DNA of 64,000 nucleotides, from the NCBI RefSeq assembly GCF_900769625.1, contig NZ_CAAGHK010000013.1, positions 1 through 64,000 on the forward strand, written 5' to 3'. Numbering within the stretch: the first letter of the stretch is position 1; the number at the start of each line of letters is the position of its first letter. The stretch is from an uncultured Clostridium sp. (GTDB taxonomy: Bacteria > Bacillota > Clostridia > Clostridiales > Clostridiaceae). The notes under the pieces are model-generated. The model was not told the origin of the DNA. It made no database searches and saw only the letters and a list, made by a program, of their open reading frames with translations. This document shows positions 24,791 through 34,441 of this stretch, piece after piece. Made by a program: the position numbers and the translations under genes.

Positions 24791-25651
24791 ATGAAAAAAA
24801 TAGGGTTTATTGGTGTAGGAGTAATGGGAAAATCCATGGTAAGAAATCTAATGAAATCAGGATATGAGGTTTCTGTTTATACAAGAACAAAATCTAAAAT
24901 TGCTGATGTCATTGAAGAAGGTGCTATATGGTGTGATGATATAAAAACATGTGTTAAAAATAAGGATATCATTATAACCATAGTAGGTTATCCTAAAGAT
25001 GTTGAAGAAGTATATTTTGGAGAAAATGGCATATTAAATAACTCACAGGAAGGCAGCATAGTAATTGATATGACAACTACAAGTCCAGAACTTTCTGTGA
25101 GGATTTATAACGAAGCAAAATCAAGAAATATTAAAGCAATAGATGCACCAGTTTCAGGTGGTGATGTTGGTGCTAAAAATGCGACTTTATCGATTATGGT
25201 TGGCGGAGAAGAAGAAGTATTTGAAGAATGCAGAGATGTATTATCATCTATGGGCAGCAATATAATTTATGAAGGTGAAGCAGGAAGCGGGCAGCATACT
25301 AAAATGGCAAACCAGATTGCTATTGCTGGAGCAGTTTCAGGAGTATGTGAAGCTATTACATATGCAAGAAATGCAGGGCTTGATGTTGAAAAAATGCTGA
25401 ACAGCATAAGCGAAGGGGCAGCAGGAAGCTGGCAGATGAGCAATATGGCTCCAAGAATGATCAAAGGAGACTTTGTACCAGGATTTTATATAAAACATTT
25501 TATTAAAGATATGAAGATTGCAGCCGAAGAATGCAGGGAATTTAATTCAGAACTTGTTGTATTAAATAAAGTTCTAGAAATGTATGAATACCTTGAAGAA
25601 AATAACTTTGGTGATCTTGGAACACAAGCACTTATTAAGTATTACGAATAG
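24791..25651 (+). CDS. Beta-hydroxyacid dehydrogenase (3-hydroxyisobutyrate dehydrogenase family)
   Basis: A 286-residue NAD(P)-dependent dehydrogenase. It has the N-terminal nucleotide fold KIGFIGVGVMGKSMVRNLM, the substrate motif DAPVSGGDVGAKNATL and the catalytic Lys in GSGQHTKMANQ. The family includes 3-hydroxyisobutyrate, tartronate semialdehyde and glyoxylate/succinic semialdehyde reductases; the substrate cannot be set from sequence. ATG 24791 fits GGAGAGG upstream better than the GTG two codons before. It may be co-transcribed with the HD-GYP gene 15 nt upstream. Confidence 0.87.
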   Translation: MKKIGFIGVGVMGKSMVRNLMKSGYEVSVYTRTKSKIADVIEEGAIWCDDIKTCVKNKDIIITIVGYPKDVEEVYFGENGILNNSQEGSIVIDMTTTSPELSVRIYNEAKSRNIKAIDAPVSGGDVGAKNATLSIMVGGEEEVFEECRDVLSSMGSNIIYEGEAGSGQHTKMANQIAIAGAVSGVCEAITYARNAGLDVEKMLNSISEGAAGSWQMSNMAPRMIKGDFVPGFYIKHFIKDMKIAAEECREFNSELVVLNKVLEMYEYLEENNFGDLGTQALIKYYE

Positions 25652-25660
25652 AATATTATT

Positions 25661-25695
25661 AAAAAGCTTTCTAATAATAGAAGGCTTTTTCTTTT
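25661..25695 (+). terminator. Terminator after dehydrogenase gene
   Basis: AAAAAGCTTTCTA pairs with TAGAAGGCTTTTT (one mismatch or bulge), followed by a T-rich tract. Confidence 0.8.
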
Positions 25696-25713
25696 AGAAA
25701 AGAATAGGATTTA

Positions 25714-25766
25714 ACTGAAAATTGACAGTGGATAATTTGGCTGAAAAGTCTTACAGGACTTTTAAT
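25714..25766. repeat. Dispersed AATTGA repeat, copy B
   Basis: AAATTGACAGTGGATAATTT, then GGCTGAAAAGTCTTACAGGA and CTTTT. Same order of AATTGA units and short hairpin core as the other copies. Confidence 0.65.
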
Positions 25767-25949
25767 TTATATGTAAGATAAAATAATGTTATTACAATTC
25801 TAGGTAGCAGAAGTAAACTGATTCTGTATAACGAATTTGTAATGATAAAGTACTTGTCATAATTTACATCATAATAATATAAAGTATAATGAAGGATATT
25901 TTTTGAGATATTAAAAATATATTAATAAATTTTTATAAGGAGATTTTAA

Positions 25950-26420
25950 ATGAAAAAAATAGTATTTGCTGGTGGATGTTTCTGGGGAGTGGAGAAGTTT
26001 TTTTCTATTATACCAGGAGTAAAGGAAACAGAAGTAGGATATGCCAATGGAAATATTGAATATCCTTCATACAAGGATGTATTTCATGGAGACACCAATT
26101 TTGCAGAAGCATGTCTTGTGGTATATGATCCACAGGAAGTATCCCTTGATACACTGCTTGATAAGTTTTGGAGTATTATTGATCCAACGAGTGTTAACAA
26201 ACAGGGAAATGATATAGGAAATCAATATAGAAGTGGAATATATTACATTGATGATGAGGATTTATCAACAATAGTAATCAGTAAAAGGAAAATAGAAACA
26301 CTCTATAAAAATCATGTAGTAACTGAAGTTAAACGTTTAGAAAATTATTATAAAGCAGAAGAAGAACATCAGAAGTATCTTGATAAAAATCCAAATGGGT
26401 ACTGTCACATTAAATTTTAA
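25950..26420 (+). CDS. msrA: Peptide methionine sulfoxide reductase MsrA
   Basis: Reduces methionine-S-sulfoxide in proteins. The 156-residue protein has the catalytic Cys10 in VFAGGCFWGVEKFF, the YANGN and GDTNFAEA blocks, and EEEHQKYLDKNPNGYC at the end with a possible resolving Cys. No MsrB domain is fused or adjacent. Monocistronic, with AAGGAG before the ATG and a terminator after. Confidence 0.95.
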   Translation: MKKIVFAGGCFWGVEKFFSIIPGVKETEVGYANGNIEYPSYKDVFHGDTNFAEACLVVYDPQEVSLDTLLDKFWSIIDPTSVNKQGNDIGNQYRSGIYYIDDEDLSTIVISKRKIETLYKNHVVTEVKRLENYYKAEEEHQKYLDKNPNGYCHIKF

Positions 26421-26428
26421 CTTGGATT

Positions 26429-26462
26429 TTTATAAAAAGGCTATACATATAGCCTTTTTTTG
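26429..26462 (+). terminator. Terminator of msrA
   Basis: AAAAAGGCTAT (26434-26444) and ATAGCCTTTTT (26449-26459) form a perfect stem that runs into a T7 tract. Confidence 0.92.
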
Positions 26463-26631
26463 CTATAATAAAAAAGTAAAACATACTAAACTTATAAGAA
26501 AACTATATCTTATAAAAATGTGGTATTAAATACCCATTGTGAAAAACTATATTAAGGGGATTTGATATTATTTAGAGTAAATATATCTTATAAATTATAA
26601 AAATAGTTTAAAAGATAGGAGAAGAATTTTT

Positions 26632-27780
26632 ATGGAAGTATATTTTGACAATAGTTCAACAACAAAAACATATGATGAAGTCATTAATGAAGTATCCTAT
26701 GGATTGAAAGAATTTTATGGAAATCCTTCATCACTCCATAATCTTGGTTTAAAAAGTGAAAAGAAGCTTAGAGAATGCAGGCAGATAATTGCTGATACAA
26801 TTAATGCCTCTGAAAATGATATTTATTTTAATGGCGGAGGAAGCGAGGGAAACAACCTTATCTTGAAGGGCATACTAAAAAGCGGAACGCATCTTATAAC
26901 AACTCCATTTGAACATGCATCTATATTAAATACAATAAAAAGTCTTGAAAAAAATGGAGTTAAAGTGACTACATTAAAAATAGATGATCAAGGAAGAATA
27001 GATTTAGAGGATTTAGAAAATTCTATAACTAAAGAAACAGTTCTGGTATCCATAATGCATGTCAATAATGAAATAGGCGTGATTCAAGATATTGAAGAAA
27101 TAAGCAGAATAGTTAAAAAAGCCAGTTCAAGAGCTAGAATTCATGTAGATGCAGTTCAAAGTTATGGAAAGCTTCCAATTGACGTTTCGAAAATGCAGAT
27201 TGATTTTATGACTGTAAGTGCACATAAGTTTCATGGACCTAAAGGATGCGGATTTATATATATAAGAAAACCTAATACATTAATGCCGTTAATAGAAGGT
27301 GGTTCTCAGGAATCAGGTATAAGAGCAGGTACTCAGAATATTGCAGGAATAATGGGAATGGCTGTAGCTGCTAAATCAGTATGTAAAAACATGAAAGATA
27401 ATTATGAAAAAGTACATGAAATAAAAAGAAGATTTATTGAAAAAGTAAAAAATATAGACAATATAAAAATAAATAGTCCAGATGAAGATTATTTCTCTCC
27501 ATATATATTGAATGTTTCATTTAGAGGAGTGAGAGGAGAAGTTCTTCTTCACTTTTTAGAGGAAAATGGAATATATGTATCTACAGGTTCGGCATGCTCA
27601 TCAAAAGAAAGAGCCAGAATAGGTGGAAGTTATGTCTTAAAATCATTAGGTCTTACGGTTGATGAAATAGGTGGAGGAATACGATTTTCTTTTAGTGATG
27701 ATAATAAACCTGAGGAAGTTGATTATACAGTAGAAATTTTAGAAAAAGGACTTAAATTCTTAAGGAGGATAAAAAGATAA
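26632..27780 (+). CDS. Cysteine desulfurase (NifS/IscS family)
   Basis: PLP enzyme that takes sulfur from cysteine as a persulfide. The 382-residue protein has the PLP Lys199 in SAHKFHGPKGCG and the active Cys322 on the loop STGSACSSKERA. The TAA shares a base with the ATG of thiI, so the two are coupled. That pairing suggests it feeds sulfur to ThiI for tRNA 4-thiouridine, the role known for NifZ-type enzymes. GGAGAAG precedes the start. Confidence 0.93.
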   Translation: MEVYFDNSSTTKTYDEVINEVSYGLKEFYGNPSSLHNLGLKSEKKLRECRQIIADTINASENDIYFNGGGSEGNNLILKGILKSGTHLITTPFEHASILNTIKSLEKNGVKVTTLKIDDQGRIDLEDLENSITKETVLVSIMHVNNEIGVIQDIEEISRIVKKASSRARIHVDAVQSYGKLPIDVSKMQIDFMTVSAHKFHGPKGCGFIYIRKPNTLMPLIEGGSQESGIRAGTQNIAGIMGMAVAAKSVCKNMKDNYEKVHEIKRRFIEKVKNIDNIKINSPDEDYFSPYILNVSFRGVRGEVLLHFLEENGIYVSTGSACSSKERARIGGSYVLKSLGLTVDEIGGGIRFSFSDDNKPEEVDYTVEILEKGLKFLRRIKR

Positions 27781-28937
27781 TGAATGATCTTATTTTAGTA
27801 AAATATGCACCAGAAATATTTTTGAAGGGGCTTAACAGAGGAAAATTTGAAAAGAAGCTTAGAGATAACATTGGCAAAAAGCTTGAAGGGATGAAGGTAG
27901 AATTTATTCATGACAGTGGAAGATATTTTATAAAAAGTGAAGAAATCGAAGAAAGTATAAAAAAAATAAGCAAAGTATTCGGTGTACTTGAAGTATGCAG
28001 AGTAAAGGAAGTTTCAATAGATATTGAAAAGATTGAAGACGTTGCATTAAGTAAAGTCAAGGAATGCCAAGGAAAGACATTTAAGATAGTAACAAATAGA
28101 GCAAATAAAAAATTTGAACTAGATTCTATGCAGGTATCAAGGCGCATCGGAGGATATGTTCTTACAAATCTAAATGAAGCGATAACTGTTGATGTAAAGA
28201 ATCCTGAAATTATTATAAATGTTGAAATTAGAAATAACTTTGCATATGTATGGTCAAACAATGATATAAAAAAAGGTGTTGCAGGACTTCCATATGGAAT
28301 GAATGGCAGCACAATGCTTATGCTTTCAGGAGGAATAGATTCACCAGTTGCTGGATATCTGATGGCTAAGCGTGGTGTAGAACTGAGCTGTGTATATTAT
28401 CATAGCCATCCATATACATCAGAAAGAGCAAAAGATAAGGTTAAAGAACTGGCAAAGATATTGTCTCAATACACAGAAAAAATTAATTTATATATAGTTC
28501 CATTCACTGATATACAAATGGAAATAATAGATAAGTGCAGGGAAGATGAGCTGACAATAATAATGAGAAGGTTTATGATGAGAGTTGCCTGCAAACTGGC
28601 AGATAAATATAATATCGATTCAGTATGTACAGGTGAAAGCATAGGTCAGGTTGCAAGTCAGACTATGGATGGACTAATAGTAAGTGATGACTGTGCAGAC
28701 AGACCAGCATTCAGACCGCTTATTGCTACTGATAAGACAGATATAATGGAGATTGCAAGAAAAATAGGAACTTATGAAACATCAATACTTCCATATGAGG
28801 ACTGCTGTACGATTTTCGTTCCAAAGCATCCTAAGACAAATCCTAAACTTGAACCTATAAGAAAGCAGGAAGAAAACTTAAATGTTGAAGAATTGATAGA
28901 TAAAGCTATTGAGAATATGGAAATAGTATCGTTTTAG
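27780..28937 (+). CDS. thiI: tRNA 4-thiouridine synthase ThiI (no rhodanese domain)
   Basis: Adds sulfur to U8 of tRNA, using ATP to activate the base. The 385-residue protein has the ferredoxin-like and THUMP domains (about 1-170) and the PP-loop MLSGGIDSPVAGYLMAK near 177-193. YEDCCTIFVPKHP near the end carries the conserved Cys. The C-terminal rhodanese domain of the E. coli form is missing, as in most Firmicutes, where the partner desulfurase gives sulfur directly. Coupled to the desulfurase gene upstream. Confidence 0.94.
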   Translation: MNDLILVKYAPEIFLKGLNRGKFEKKLRDNIGKKLEGMKVEFIHDSGRYFIKSEEIEESIKKISKVFGVLEVCRVKEVSIDIEKIEDVALSKVKECQGKTFKIVTNRANKKFELDSMQVSRRIGGYVLTNLNEAITVDVKNPEIIINVEIRNNFAYVWSNNDIKKGVAGLPYGMNGSTMLMLSGGIDSPVAGYLMAKRGVELSCVYYHSHPYTSERAKDKVKELAKILSQYTEKINLYIVPFTDIQMEIIDKCREDELTIIMRRFMMRVACKLADKYNIDSVCTGESIGQVASQTMDGLIVSDDCADRPAFRPLIATDKTDIMEIARKIGTYETSILPYEDCCTIFVPKHPKTNPKLEPIRKQEENLNVEELIDKAIENMEIVSF

Positions 28938-28983
28938 TCAATGGCTGATAAATTTTCAATAATACATAAAGCAGACTATAATT

Positions 28984-29037
28984 CAATTGACAATGACAGT
29001 TACAATTGAGGTGAAAATCCGTATAGGATTTTTTGAA
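28984..29037. repeat. Dispersed AATTGA repeat, copy C
   Basis: CAATTGACAATGACAGTTAC, AATTGAGGTGAAAATCC, then a GGATTTTTT half that pairs with AAATCC. Clear member of the family. Confidence 0.7.
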
Positions 29038-29080
29038 GTATATGTACTATGTTTATTAGAGTATAAATATAATGTAAAAT

Positions 29081-29132
29081 AATAAAACTCAAAGCTTATT
29101 GAAATATTAATAAGGCTTTGAGTTTTATTTTT
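29081..29132 (+). terminator. Terminator after nifS-thiI
   Basis: AAAACTCAAAGCTTATT pairs with AATAAGGCTTTGAGTTTT (one bulge) and is followed by ATTTTTA. Confidence 0.85.
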
Positions 29133-29269
29133 ATATATTGGTTTTGTGAATAATATTATAGGGTATAGAAAATTTGAAAAGCTATTATTTGTTATTAGCA
29201 GATATTAAGTTTTAATATAGATTAAAGGGTTATAATTAAAGCAACAATAATTGTAATAAAAACAAATTA

Positions 29270-29298
29270 TTGACAAAATAATTAAAATAAGGTATTAT
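29270..29298 (+). promoter_or_regulatory. Sigma-A promoter of his operon
   Basis: Perfect TTGACA (29270-29275), 17-nt spacer and TATTAT (29293-29298), 80 nt before hisZ. Confidence 0.8.
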
Positions 29299-29378
29299 TA
29301 ACCTATATAATTTAGTGTGATAAATCGATAAAACAGTGCAATAGTAGAATGATTAAGTGGTAAAAATGGGGGTAAAAT

Positions 29379-30512
29379 ATGAATAAGAAAAACATCCTTC
29401 CGGAAGGAACTAGAGATTTAATATTAGATGAATGTGTTGTAAAAAGATCTATTGAAAGAGATATAGATGATATTTTTTGTAAGTGGGGATATAAAGAAAT
29501 TATAACACCGACAGTAGAGTTTTATGAAACTTTTAATTATAACTCTCAGACATTAAAAGAAGAAGATATGTATAAATTCTTTGATAATAGAGGACGTATA
29601 CTTGTACTTAGACCGGATATGACAATTCCAATTGCAAGAGTTGTTGAAACAAAATTTAAGGATGAGCCTCTTCCAATAAAGCTGAGATATAATTCAAATG
29701 TATTCAGAGTACATGCAAGTCTTGGTGGAAAGAGAAATGAATATACAGACTGTGGTGTGGAACTTATCGGACTTGAAGATAAAAAATCGGATTTTGAAGT
29801 TCTTGTGCTTGCTTTGGAGGCATTAGATAAGCTTGGATTAAGTGATTTCAAACTTGAAATAGGTAATATAGGATTTTTTGAAGGTGTTTTTGAAAGTCTT
29901 AATATAAGTGAAGAAAGTAAGGAATTAATTGCTCAGTATATCGAAGATAAGAATCTTAAAAATCTTGAAGATTATTTAGAATCATTAGATATTAAGGATG
30001 AATACAAGGAGTTTTTCAATAAGCTTCCATGGCTTTTTGGGGACAGAACAGTATTAGAACGAGTCAAAACACTTGTATTTAATGATAAACTTAAAGCGAA
30101 TTTAGAATATCTTGAAAATTTATACAGTGAACTAGAAATATTAGGATATGGCGATAAAGTTACATTTGACTTAGGAATGGTTCCAAGACTTAATTACTAT
30201 ACTGGAATTATATTCAGAGGATATGGAGAAGGCGTTGGAAATACAGTTCTTAGAGGTGGAAGATATGATAAGCTTATTACGAGTGAAAATGATTATCTGC
30301 CAGCAATAGGATTTTCATTAGATATAAATTCAGTTATTGATAATGTTAAGATAAGCGAAAAATTAAAAAATAGAAAAGAAAGATGGAAGGTATATTATTC
30401 ACCAAAGGATAGAATAGATGCAATAAGAAAAAGTGAAGAACTTAGAAAACAGGGCAAGGTTGCAGAATTAATACCAGATGATAATGCGGAAGAAATCAGA
30501 ATAGTTCAGTAA
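29379..30512 (+). CDS. hisZ: ATP phosphoribosyltransferase regulatory subunit
   Basis: A HisRS-like protein without aminoacylation role that activates the short HisG. The 377-residue protein has class II synthetase-like motifs: RILVLRPDMTIPIARV (motif 2 area) and RLNYYTGIIFRGYG with RGGRYDKL. The anticodon-binding domain is reduced to the last 60 residues or so. Its place before a short hisG confirms the call. It opens the histidine operon; AAATGGGGG lies before the ATG. Confidence 0.92.
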   Translation: MNKKNILPEGTRDLILDECVVKRSIERDIDDIFCKWGYKEIITPTVEFYETFNYNSQTLKEEDMYKFFDNRGRILVLRPDMTIPIARVVETKFKDEPLPIKLRYNSNVFRVHASLGGKRNEYTDCGVELIGLEDKKSDFEVLVLALEALDKLGLSDFKLEIGNIGFFEGVFESLNISEESKELIAQYIEDKNLKNLEDYLESLDIKDEYKEFFNKLPWLFGDRTVLERVKTLVFNDKLKANLEYLENLYSELEILGYGDKVTFDLGMVPRLNYYTGIIFRGYGEGVGNTVLRGGRYDKLITSENDYLPAIGFSLDINSVIDNVKISEKLKNRKERWKVYYSPKDRIDAIRKSEELRKQGKVAELIPDDNAEEIRIVQ

Positions 30513-30599
30513 AATGTAAAATTATTTTTTGATTAAATATTTCTAGGATGATTTATTGAGGTATTGATTAAATTAAAATTGATAAATGGGGGAAATGAA

Positions 30600-31229
30600 A
30601 TGAGCATAAGCGTTGCATTAACAAAAGGAAGATTAGAAGAAGAAGCTGTCAAGCTTTTAGAAAAAGCAGATTATGATCCATCAGAATTAAAAAATAAAGG
30701 AAGAAAGCTTGTTTTTAAGGATAAGAATGAAGATATAAAATATTTTCTAGTTAAGGCGGCAGACTCAATAACTTATGTTGAACATGGGGTTGCTGATATA
30801 GGAGTTGTTGGAAAGGACACTATATTAGAAAGTGAACATAAATGTTATGAGGTTCTTGATTTAGGTTTTGGAAAATGTGGATTTATAGTTGCATCACTGC
30901 CTGAAAATGATATTTTCAAAAAGGTTGGACATATTAAGATCGGCAGCAAATACCCAAAAGTTGCAAAAGAATATTTTAAAAATAAAAATATGGATGTTGA
31001 AGTTATTAAAATTGAAGGCTCAGTTGAACTTGCACCAATTTTAGGACTATGTGATGGTATCGTAGATATTATGGAAACAGGTACAACATTGAAGGAAAAT
31101 GGTCTTGTAGTGCTTGATAGAATATGTGATATAAGTGCACGACTAATAGTAAATAAGGCAAGTTTTAAGATGAAACAGAAAGAAATTGGAGAATTTATAG
31201 AAAGAATTAAAAAAAGTGTTAATAACTAA
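30600..31229 (+). CDS. hisG: ATP phosphoribosyltransferase, short form
   Basis: Joins PRPP and ATP, the first step of histidine synthesis. The 209-residue length is the short form, which needs HisZ. VALTKGRLEEEA, GVVGKDTILE and the PRPP loop DIMETGTTLKENGL are present. I place the start at 30600, with GGGGGAAA upstream; the earlier TTG at 30564 has no site. The C-terminal regulatory domain of long HisG is absent, as expected. Confidence 0.94.
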   Translation: MSISVALTKGRLEEEAVKLLEKADYDPSELKNKGRKLVFKDKNEDIKYFLVKAADSITYVEHGVADIGVVGKDTILESEHKCYEVLDLGFGKCGFIVASLPENDIFKKVGHIKIGSKYPKVAKEYFKNKNMDVEVIKIEGSVELAPILGLCDGIVDIMETGTTLKENGLVVLDRICDISARLIVNKASFKMKQKEIGEFIERIKKSVNN

Positions 31230-31233
31230 CAAA

Positions 31234-31303
31234 AATTGTAGAATGTTGATAATTATAAGTAAGATATTTTTATTAATTTTCAACTATCCACTATCAAAAC
31301 ATT
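31234..31303. repeat. Dispersed AATTGA repeat, copy D (short)
   Basis: ATTGTAGAATGTTGATAATT at the left and TTTTCAACTATCCACTATCA at the right, the latter close to the right end of copies E and F. The element fills the hisG-hisD gap. Confidence 0.55.
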
Positions 31304-31320
31304 AAAGGGGGATATTTCAA

Positions 31321-32619
31321 ATGTTGAAGTTACTAGAAGTTAATGAAAGTAATAAGCAGAAATTAATTGATGAACTTAAGGAAAGATGTGAAGAAACCAA
31401 AGATGAAGTTGTTGCAGGTGTTAAAAACATTTTATCAAAGGTTAAAGAAGAAGGGGACAAGGCTTTATTTGATTTTACAAAGAGCTTTGATAAAGTTGAA
31501 CTTACAAAATTAGAGGTTTCTGCAGAAGAAATTAATCAATGTTTTGATAAAGTTGAGGATAACTTTATACAGGCATTAAAAGAGGCGAAAGCTAATATAG
31601 AAGCATATCATGAAAAGCAGAAAGCAAATGGATTCATGATTACTAAAGAAAAAGGTGTTTATTTAGGGCAGAGAGTACTTCCTCTTGAAAGAGTAGGAGT
31701 TTATGTTCCAGGAGGAACAGCAGCATATCCATCATCAGTATTGATGAATGTTATACCAGCAAAGGTTGCCGGAGTTGATGAAATTATTATGGTTACTCCT
31801 CCTGATAAAAATGGTGGAATTAATCCATATATCGGTGTTGCTGCTCAAATTGCTGGAATTGGCAGGATTTATAAAGTTGGAGGGGCTCAGGCTGTAGCTG
31901 CATTAGCTTATGGAACTGAAACCATTCCTAAGGTAGATAAGATAGTAGGACCAGGAAACATATTTGTAGCAACTGCAAAAAGATTAGTTTTCGGACAAGT
32001 TGATATAGATATGATAGCAGGACCTAGTGAAATTTTAGTAATAGCAGATGAAAAGTCTAATCCGGAATATGTTGCTGCTGATTTAATGTCACAGGCAGAG
32101 CATGATAAGCTTGCATCGGCAATACTTGTTACAACTTCGAAAGATTTATATGAAAAAGTAGAAAAAGAATTAGACAGGCAGGCAAAAACATTAGAGAGAG
32201 AAGAAATAATAAGAACATCATTAAAGGATTTTGGAAGAGCAATAATATGTAACAACATTGAAGAATGCATCGATATTTCAAATTATGTTGCACCAGAGCA
32301 TTTAGAAATTATGACTGATGAACCAATGCAGTATTTAGGATTAGTTAGAAATGCAGGTTCAGTATTTTTGGGAAGATACTGCCCAGAACCTATAGGAGAT
32401 TATTTTGGTGGAACAAATCATGTACTTCCTACAAGCGGTACTGCAAGATTTTTCTCAGCATTATCAGTAGATAGTTTTATTAAAAAATCATCATTCATAT
32501 ATTATTCAAAAGAAGCAATTATGGAAAATGGCGAAAAGATTATTACCATGGCTGATAAAGAAGGATTAACAGCTCATGCAAATTCAATTAAAGTGAGATT
32601 CAAAGATGGACGTTTATAA
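31321..32619 (+). CDS. hisD: Histidinol dehydrogenase
   Basis: Zn/NAD enzyme that oxidises histidinol to histidine, the last two steps. The 432-residue protein has VYVPGGTAAYPSSVLMN, IDMIAGPSEILVIAD, the zinc ligands in SQAEHDKLASA and VAPEHLEIM with the catalytic Glu-His pair. AAGGGGGA precedes the ATG. Its end overlaps hisC by 14 nt. Confidence 0.95.
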   Translation: MLKLLEVNESNKQKLIDELKERCEETKDEVVAGVKNILSKVKEEGDKALFDFTKSFDKVELTKLEVSAEEINQCFDKVEDNFIQALKEAKANIEAYHEKQKANGFMITKEKGVYLGQRVLPLERVGVYVPGGTAAYPSSVLMNVIPAKVAGVDEIIMVTPPDKNGGINPYIGVAAQIAGIGRIYKVGGAQAVAALAYGTETIPKVDKIVGPGNIFVATAKRLVFGQVDIDMIAGPSEILVIADEKSNPEYVAADLMSQAEHDKLASAILVTTSKDLYEKVEKELDRQAKTLEREEIIRTSLKDFGRAIICNNIEECIDISNYVAPEHLEIMTDEPMQYLGLVRNAGSVFLGRYCPEPIGDYFGGTNHVLPTSGTARFFSALSVDSFIKKSSFIYYSKEAIMENGEKIITMADKEGLTAHANSIKVRFKDGRL

Positions 32620-33643
32620 CCAATATATCGATTCAAATGAAGAATCTAAAATTAAGTTAGATGCTAACGAAATCTTTATGAAAATAGATGATAATGTGAT
32701 TATGAAGATGAAATCTAGTTTAAATAGTATTGATCTTTACAGATATCCATGTAATGAAATGAGAAAGATCAAAGAACTGTATGGAAAATATGCAGGTGTA
32801 GATCCAGAAAACTTAATTGTAGGTAATGGATCAGATGAAGCTATTGAATTGATAATTGGAAAAAATACAGAACCAGGTGATAGAATTCTTACATTTGGAC
32901 CTGATTTTGTAATGTATGATTTCTTTGGAAAGAGATTCAGAGGAGAACTGATAAAGTATGATATAGGTACTAAAATGATGTTCGATGTTGATGAGTTTAT
33001 AAAATTAGGAAAAGATAATAATGTAAATTTAATTATTTTTTCAAATCCTAACAATACTACAGGAATAAATGTTGATCCAGAAAATATAATCAATATATTG
33101 AAAGCATTTGAAAATGCTGTGGTAGTTATCGATGAAGCATATTATGAATTTAATGGTGATTCAATGATTCCGTATATAAACGAATATAAAAACTTATTTG
33201 TTACAAGGACTTTATCTAAAGCTTGGGGGCTTGCAGCATTGAGAATTGGATTCCTGATAAGCTGTAAAGCTAATATTGAAAAATTTTCAAACTACAAAGT
33301 TCCTTATACAATAAGTTCATATTCTCAGAAGATAGCAGAAGTATCTTTAAGCTATCCTCAGAAAGTTATTGAAAATACCAAAGTTATCGTCAGAGAACGT
33401 CAAAAAATGTATGAAAAACTTAAGGAAATTGAAAAGAATGCTGCCATGAAGATTGTATTTTTTAAATCAAAAGGAAATTATATATTTGGAAGATCACCTC
33501 ACAAGGAAGCACTGCTTACAGGTCTTGAAAGTCATGGAATATATATAAGAAACTTTAATGATGATAGTTTTAGAATAACCATAGGATCTCCTAGGGAAAA
33601 TAGAAAAGTTGTAGAAGCAATAAAGAATATTTTTGTCTATTGA
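32606..33643 (+). CDS. hisC: Histidinol-phosphate aminotransferase
   Basis: PLP aminotransferase for imidazole acetol phosphate. The 345-residue protein has VGNGSDEAIELIIG, FSNPNNTTG and the PLP Lys in TRTLSKAWGLAALRIGF. The start lies inside the end of hisD, with no clear ribosome binding site, so translation probably depends on hisD. Could act on aromatic 2-oxo acids too, but the operon sets the main role. Confidence 0.93.
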   Translation: MDVYNQYIDSNEESKIKLDANEIFMKIDDNVIMKMKSSLNSIDLYRYPCNEMRKIKELYGKYAGVDPENLIVGNGSDEAIELIIGKNTEPGDRILTFGPDFVMYDFFGKRFRGELIKYDIGTKMMFDVDEFIKLGKDNNVNLIIFSNPNNTTGINVDPENIINILKAFENAVVVIDEAYYEFNGDSMIPYINEYKNLFVTRTLSKAWGLAALRIGFLISCKANIEKFSNYKVPYTISSYSQKIAEVSLSYPQKVIENTKVIVRERQKMYEKLKEIEKNAAMKIVFFKSKGNYIFGRSPHKEALLTGLESHGIYIRNFNDDSFRITIGSPRENRKVVEAIKNIFVY

Positions 33644-33665
33644 TGATGAGAAAGGATTGCATAAA

Positions 33666-34253
33666 ATGAGTAAAAGATGTGTATATAGAAAAAGAGAAAC
33701 AAATGAAACAAGTATTGAACTTGAAATAGATCTTGATGGAAAAGGAAATAGCGAGATAAATACTGGAGTTGGTTTTTTTGATCATATGCTGACTTTATTT
33801 TCATTTCATAGTAAAACAGATTTAAAGGTTATAGCTAAAGGAGATCTAGAGGTATGTGATCATCATACTATTGAGGATATTGGCATAACTTTAGGTGAGG
33901 CATTTAAGGAAGCTATTGGTGATAAGCATGGAATAAATAGATATGGGACTTTTTATGTTCCAATGGATGAAACACTGGCACTTGTATCACTTGACATAAG
34001 CAATAGACCATTTGTTGTTTTTGATTGCGATTTCAAAAGGGAAATGGTAGGAGAAATGGCAACGGAAATGGTTGCTGAATTTTTCAGGGCTTTTGCTTTT
34101 AATGCAGGAATAACACTTCATTTAAAAGTATTGTATGGTGAAAATGATCATCATAAAATCGAAGCACTATTTAAAGCATTTGGACGAGCACTGAAAGAAG
34201 CAAAGACTATTAATGAAGAAAATGGTCTTCCATCAACTAAAGGAAAGCTTTAA
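33666..34253 (+). CDS. hisB: Imidazoleglycerol-phosphate dehydratase
   Basis: Dehydrates imidazole glycerol phosphate. The 195-residue single-domain form has GVGFFDHMLTLFSFHS, the metal site CDHHTIEDIGITLGEA and ENDHHKIEALFKAFGRAL. No histidinol phosphatase domain is fused, so that step needs another gene not seen here. ATG 33666 has AAAGGA upstream; the earlier TTG at 33633 overlaps hisC and is not likely. Confidence 0.95.
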   Translation: MSKRCVYRKRETNETSIELEIDLDGKGNSEINTGVGFFDHMLTLFSFHSKTDLKVIAKGDLEVCDHHTIEDIGITLGEAFKEAIGDKHGINRYGTFYVPMDETLALVSLDISNRPFVVFDCDFKREMVGEMATEMVAEFFRAFAFNAGITLHLKVLYGENDHHKIEALFKAFGRALKEAKTINEENGLPSTKGKL

Positions 34254-34254
34254 G

Positions 34255-34422
34255 CAATTGAGAATTGAGAGTTGAGAGTTAAGGATAAAATCGCTTGAGA
34301 GATTTATAAAAATATACACCTATAAAAAAGCAGCTATGCTGCAATAAAGATCTTCAATGTGAAGATATTCTTAAAGAAAAGCCACAGATAATTTTCAATT
34401 CTCTACTTTCAACTATCAACTG
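34255..34422. repeat. Dispersed AATTGA repeat, copy E (long)
   Basis: A 168-bp element filling the hisB-hisH gap. It begins CAATTGAGAATTGAGAGTTG and ends CTTTCAACTATCAACTG, which are imperfect inverted ends. Inside are a GGATAAAATC core and two small hairpins, GCAGCtatGCTGC and ATCTTCAatgTGAAGAT. The middle is similar to copy F. Confidence 0.75.
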
Positions 34423-34441
34423 AAATATTGGGGGTGTTTTA

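Larger units (their letters stand above)
28938..29378. other. Spacer between thiI and his operon
   Basis: Holds repeat copy C, a terminator (29081-29132) and the promoter of hisZ (29270-29298). Nothing else is seen; no T-box is recognised. Confidence 0.6.
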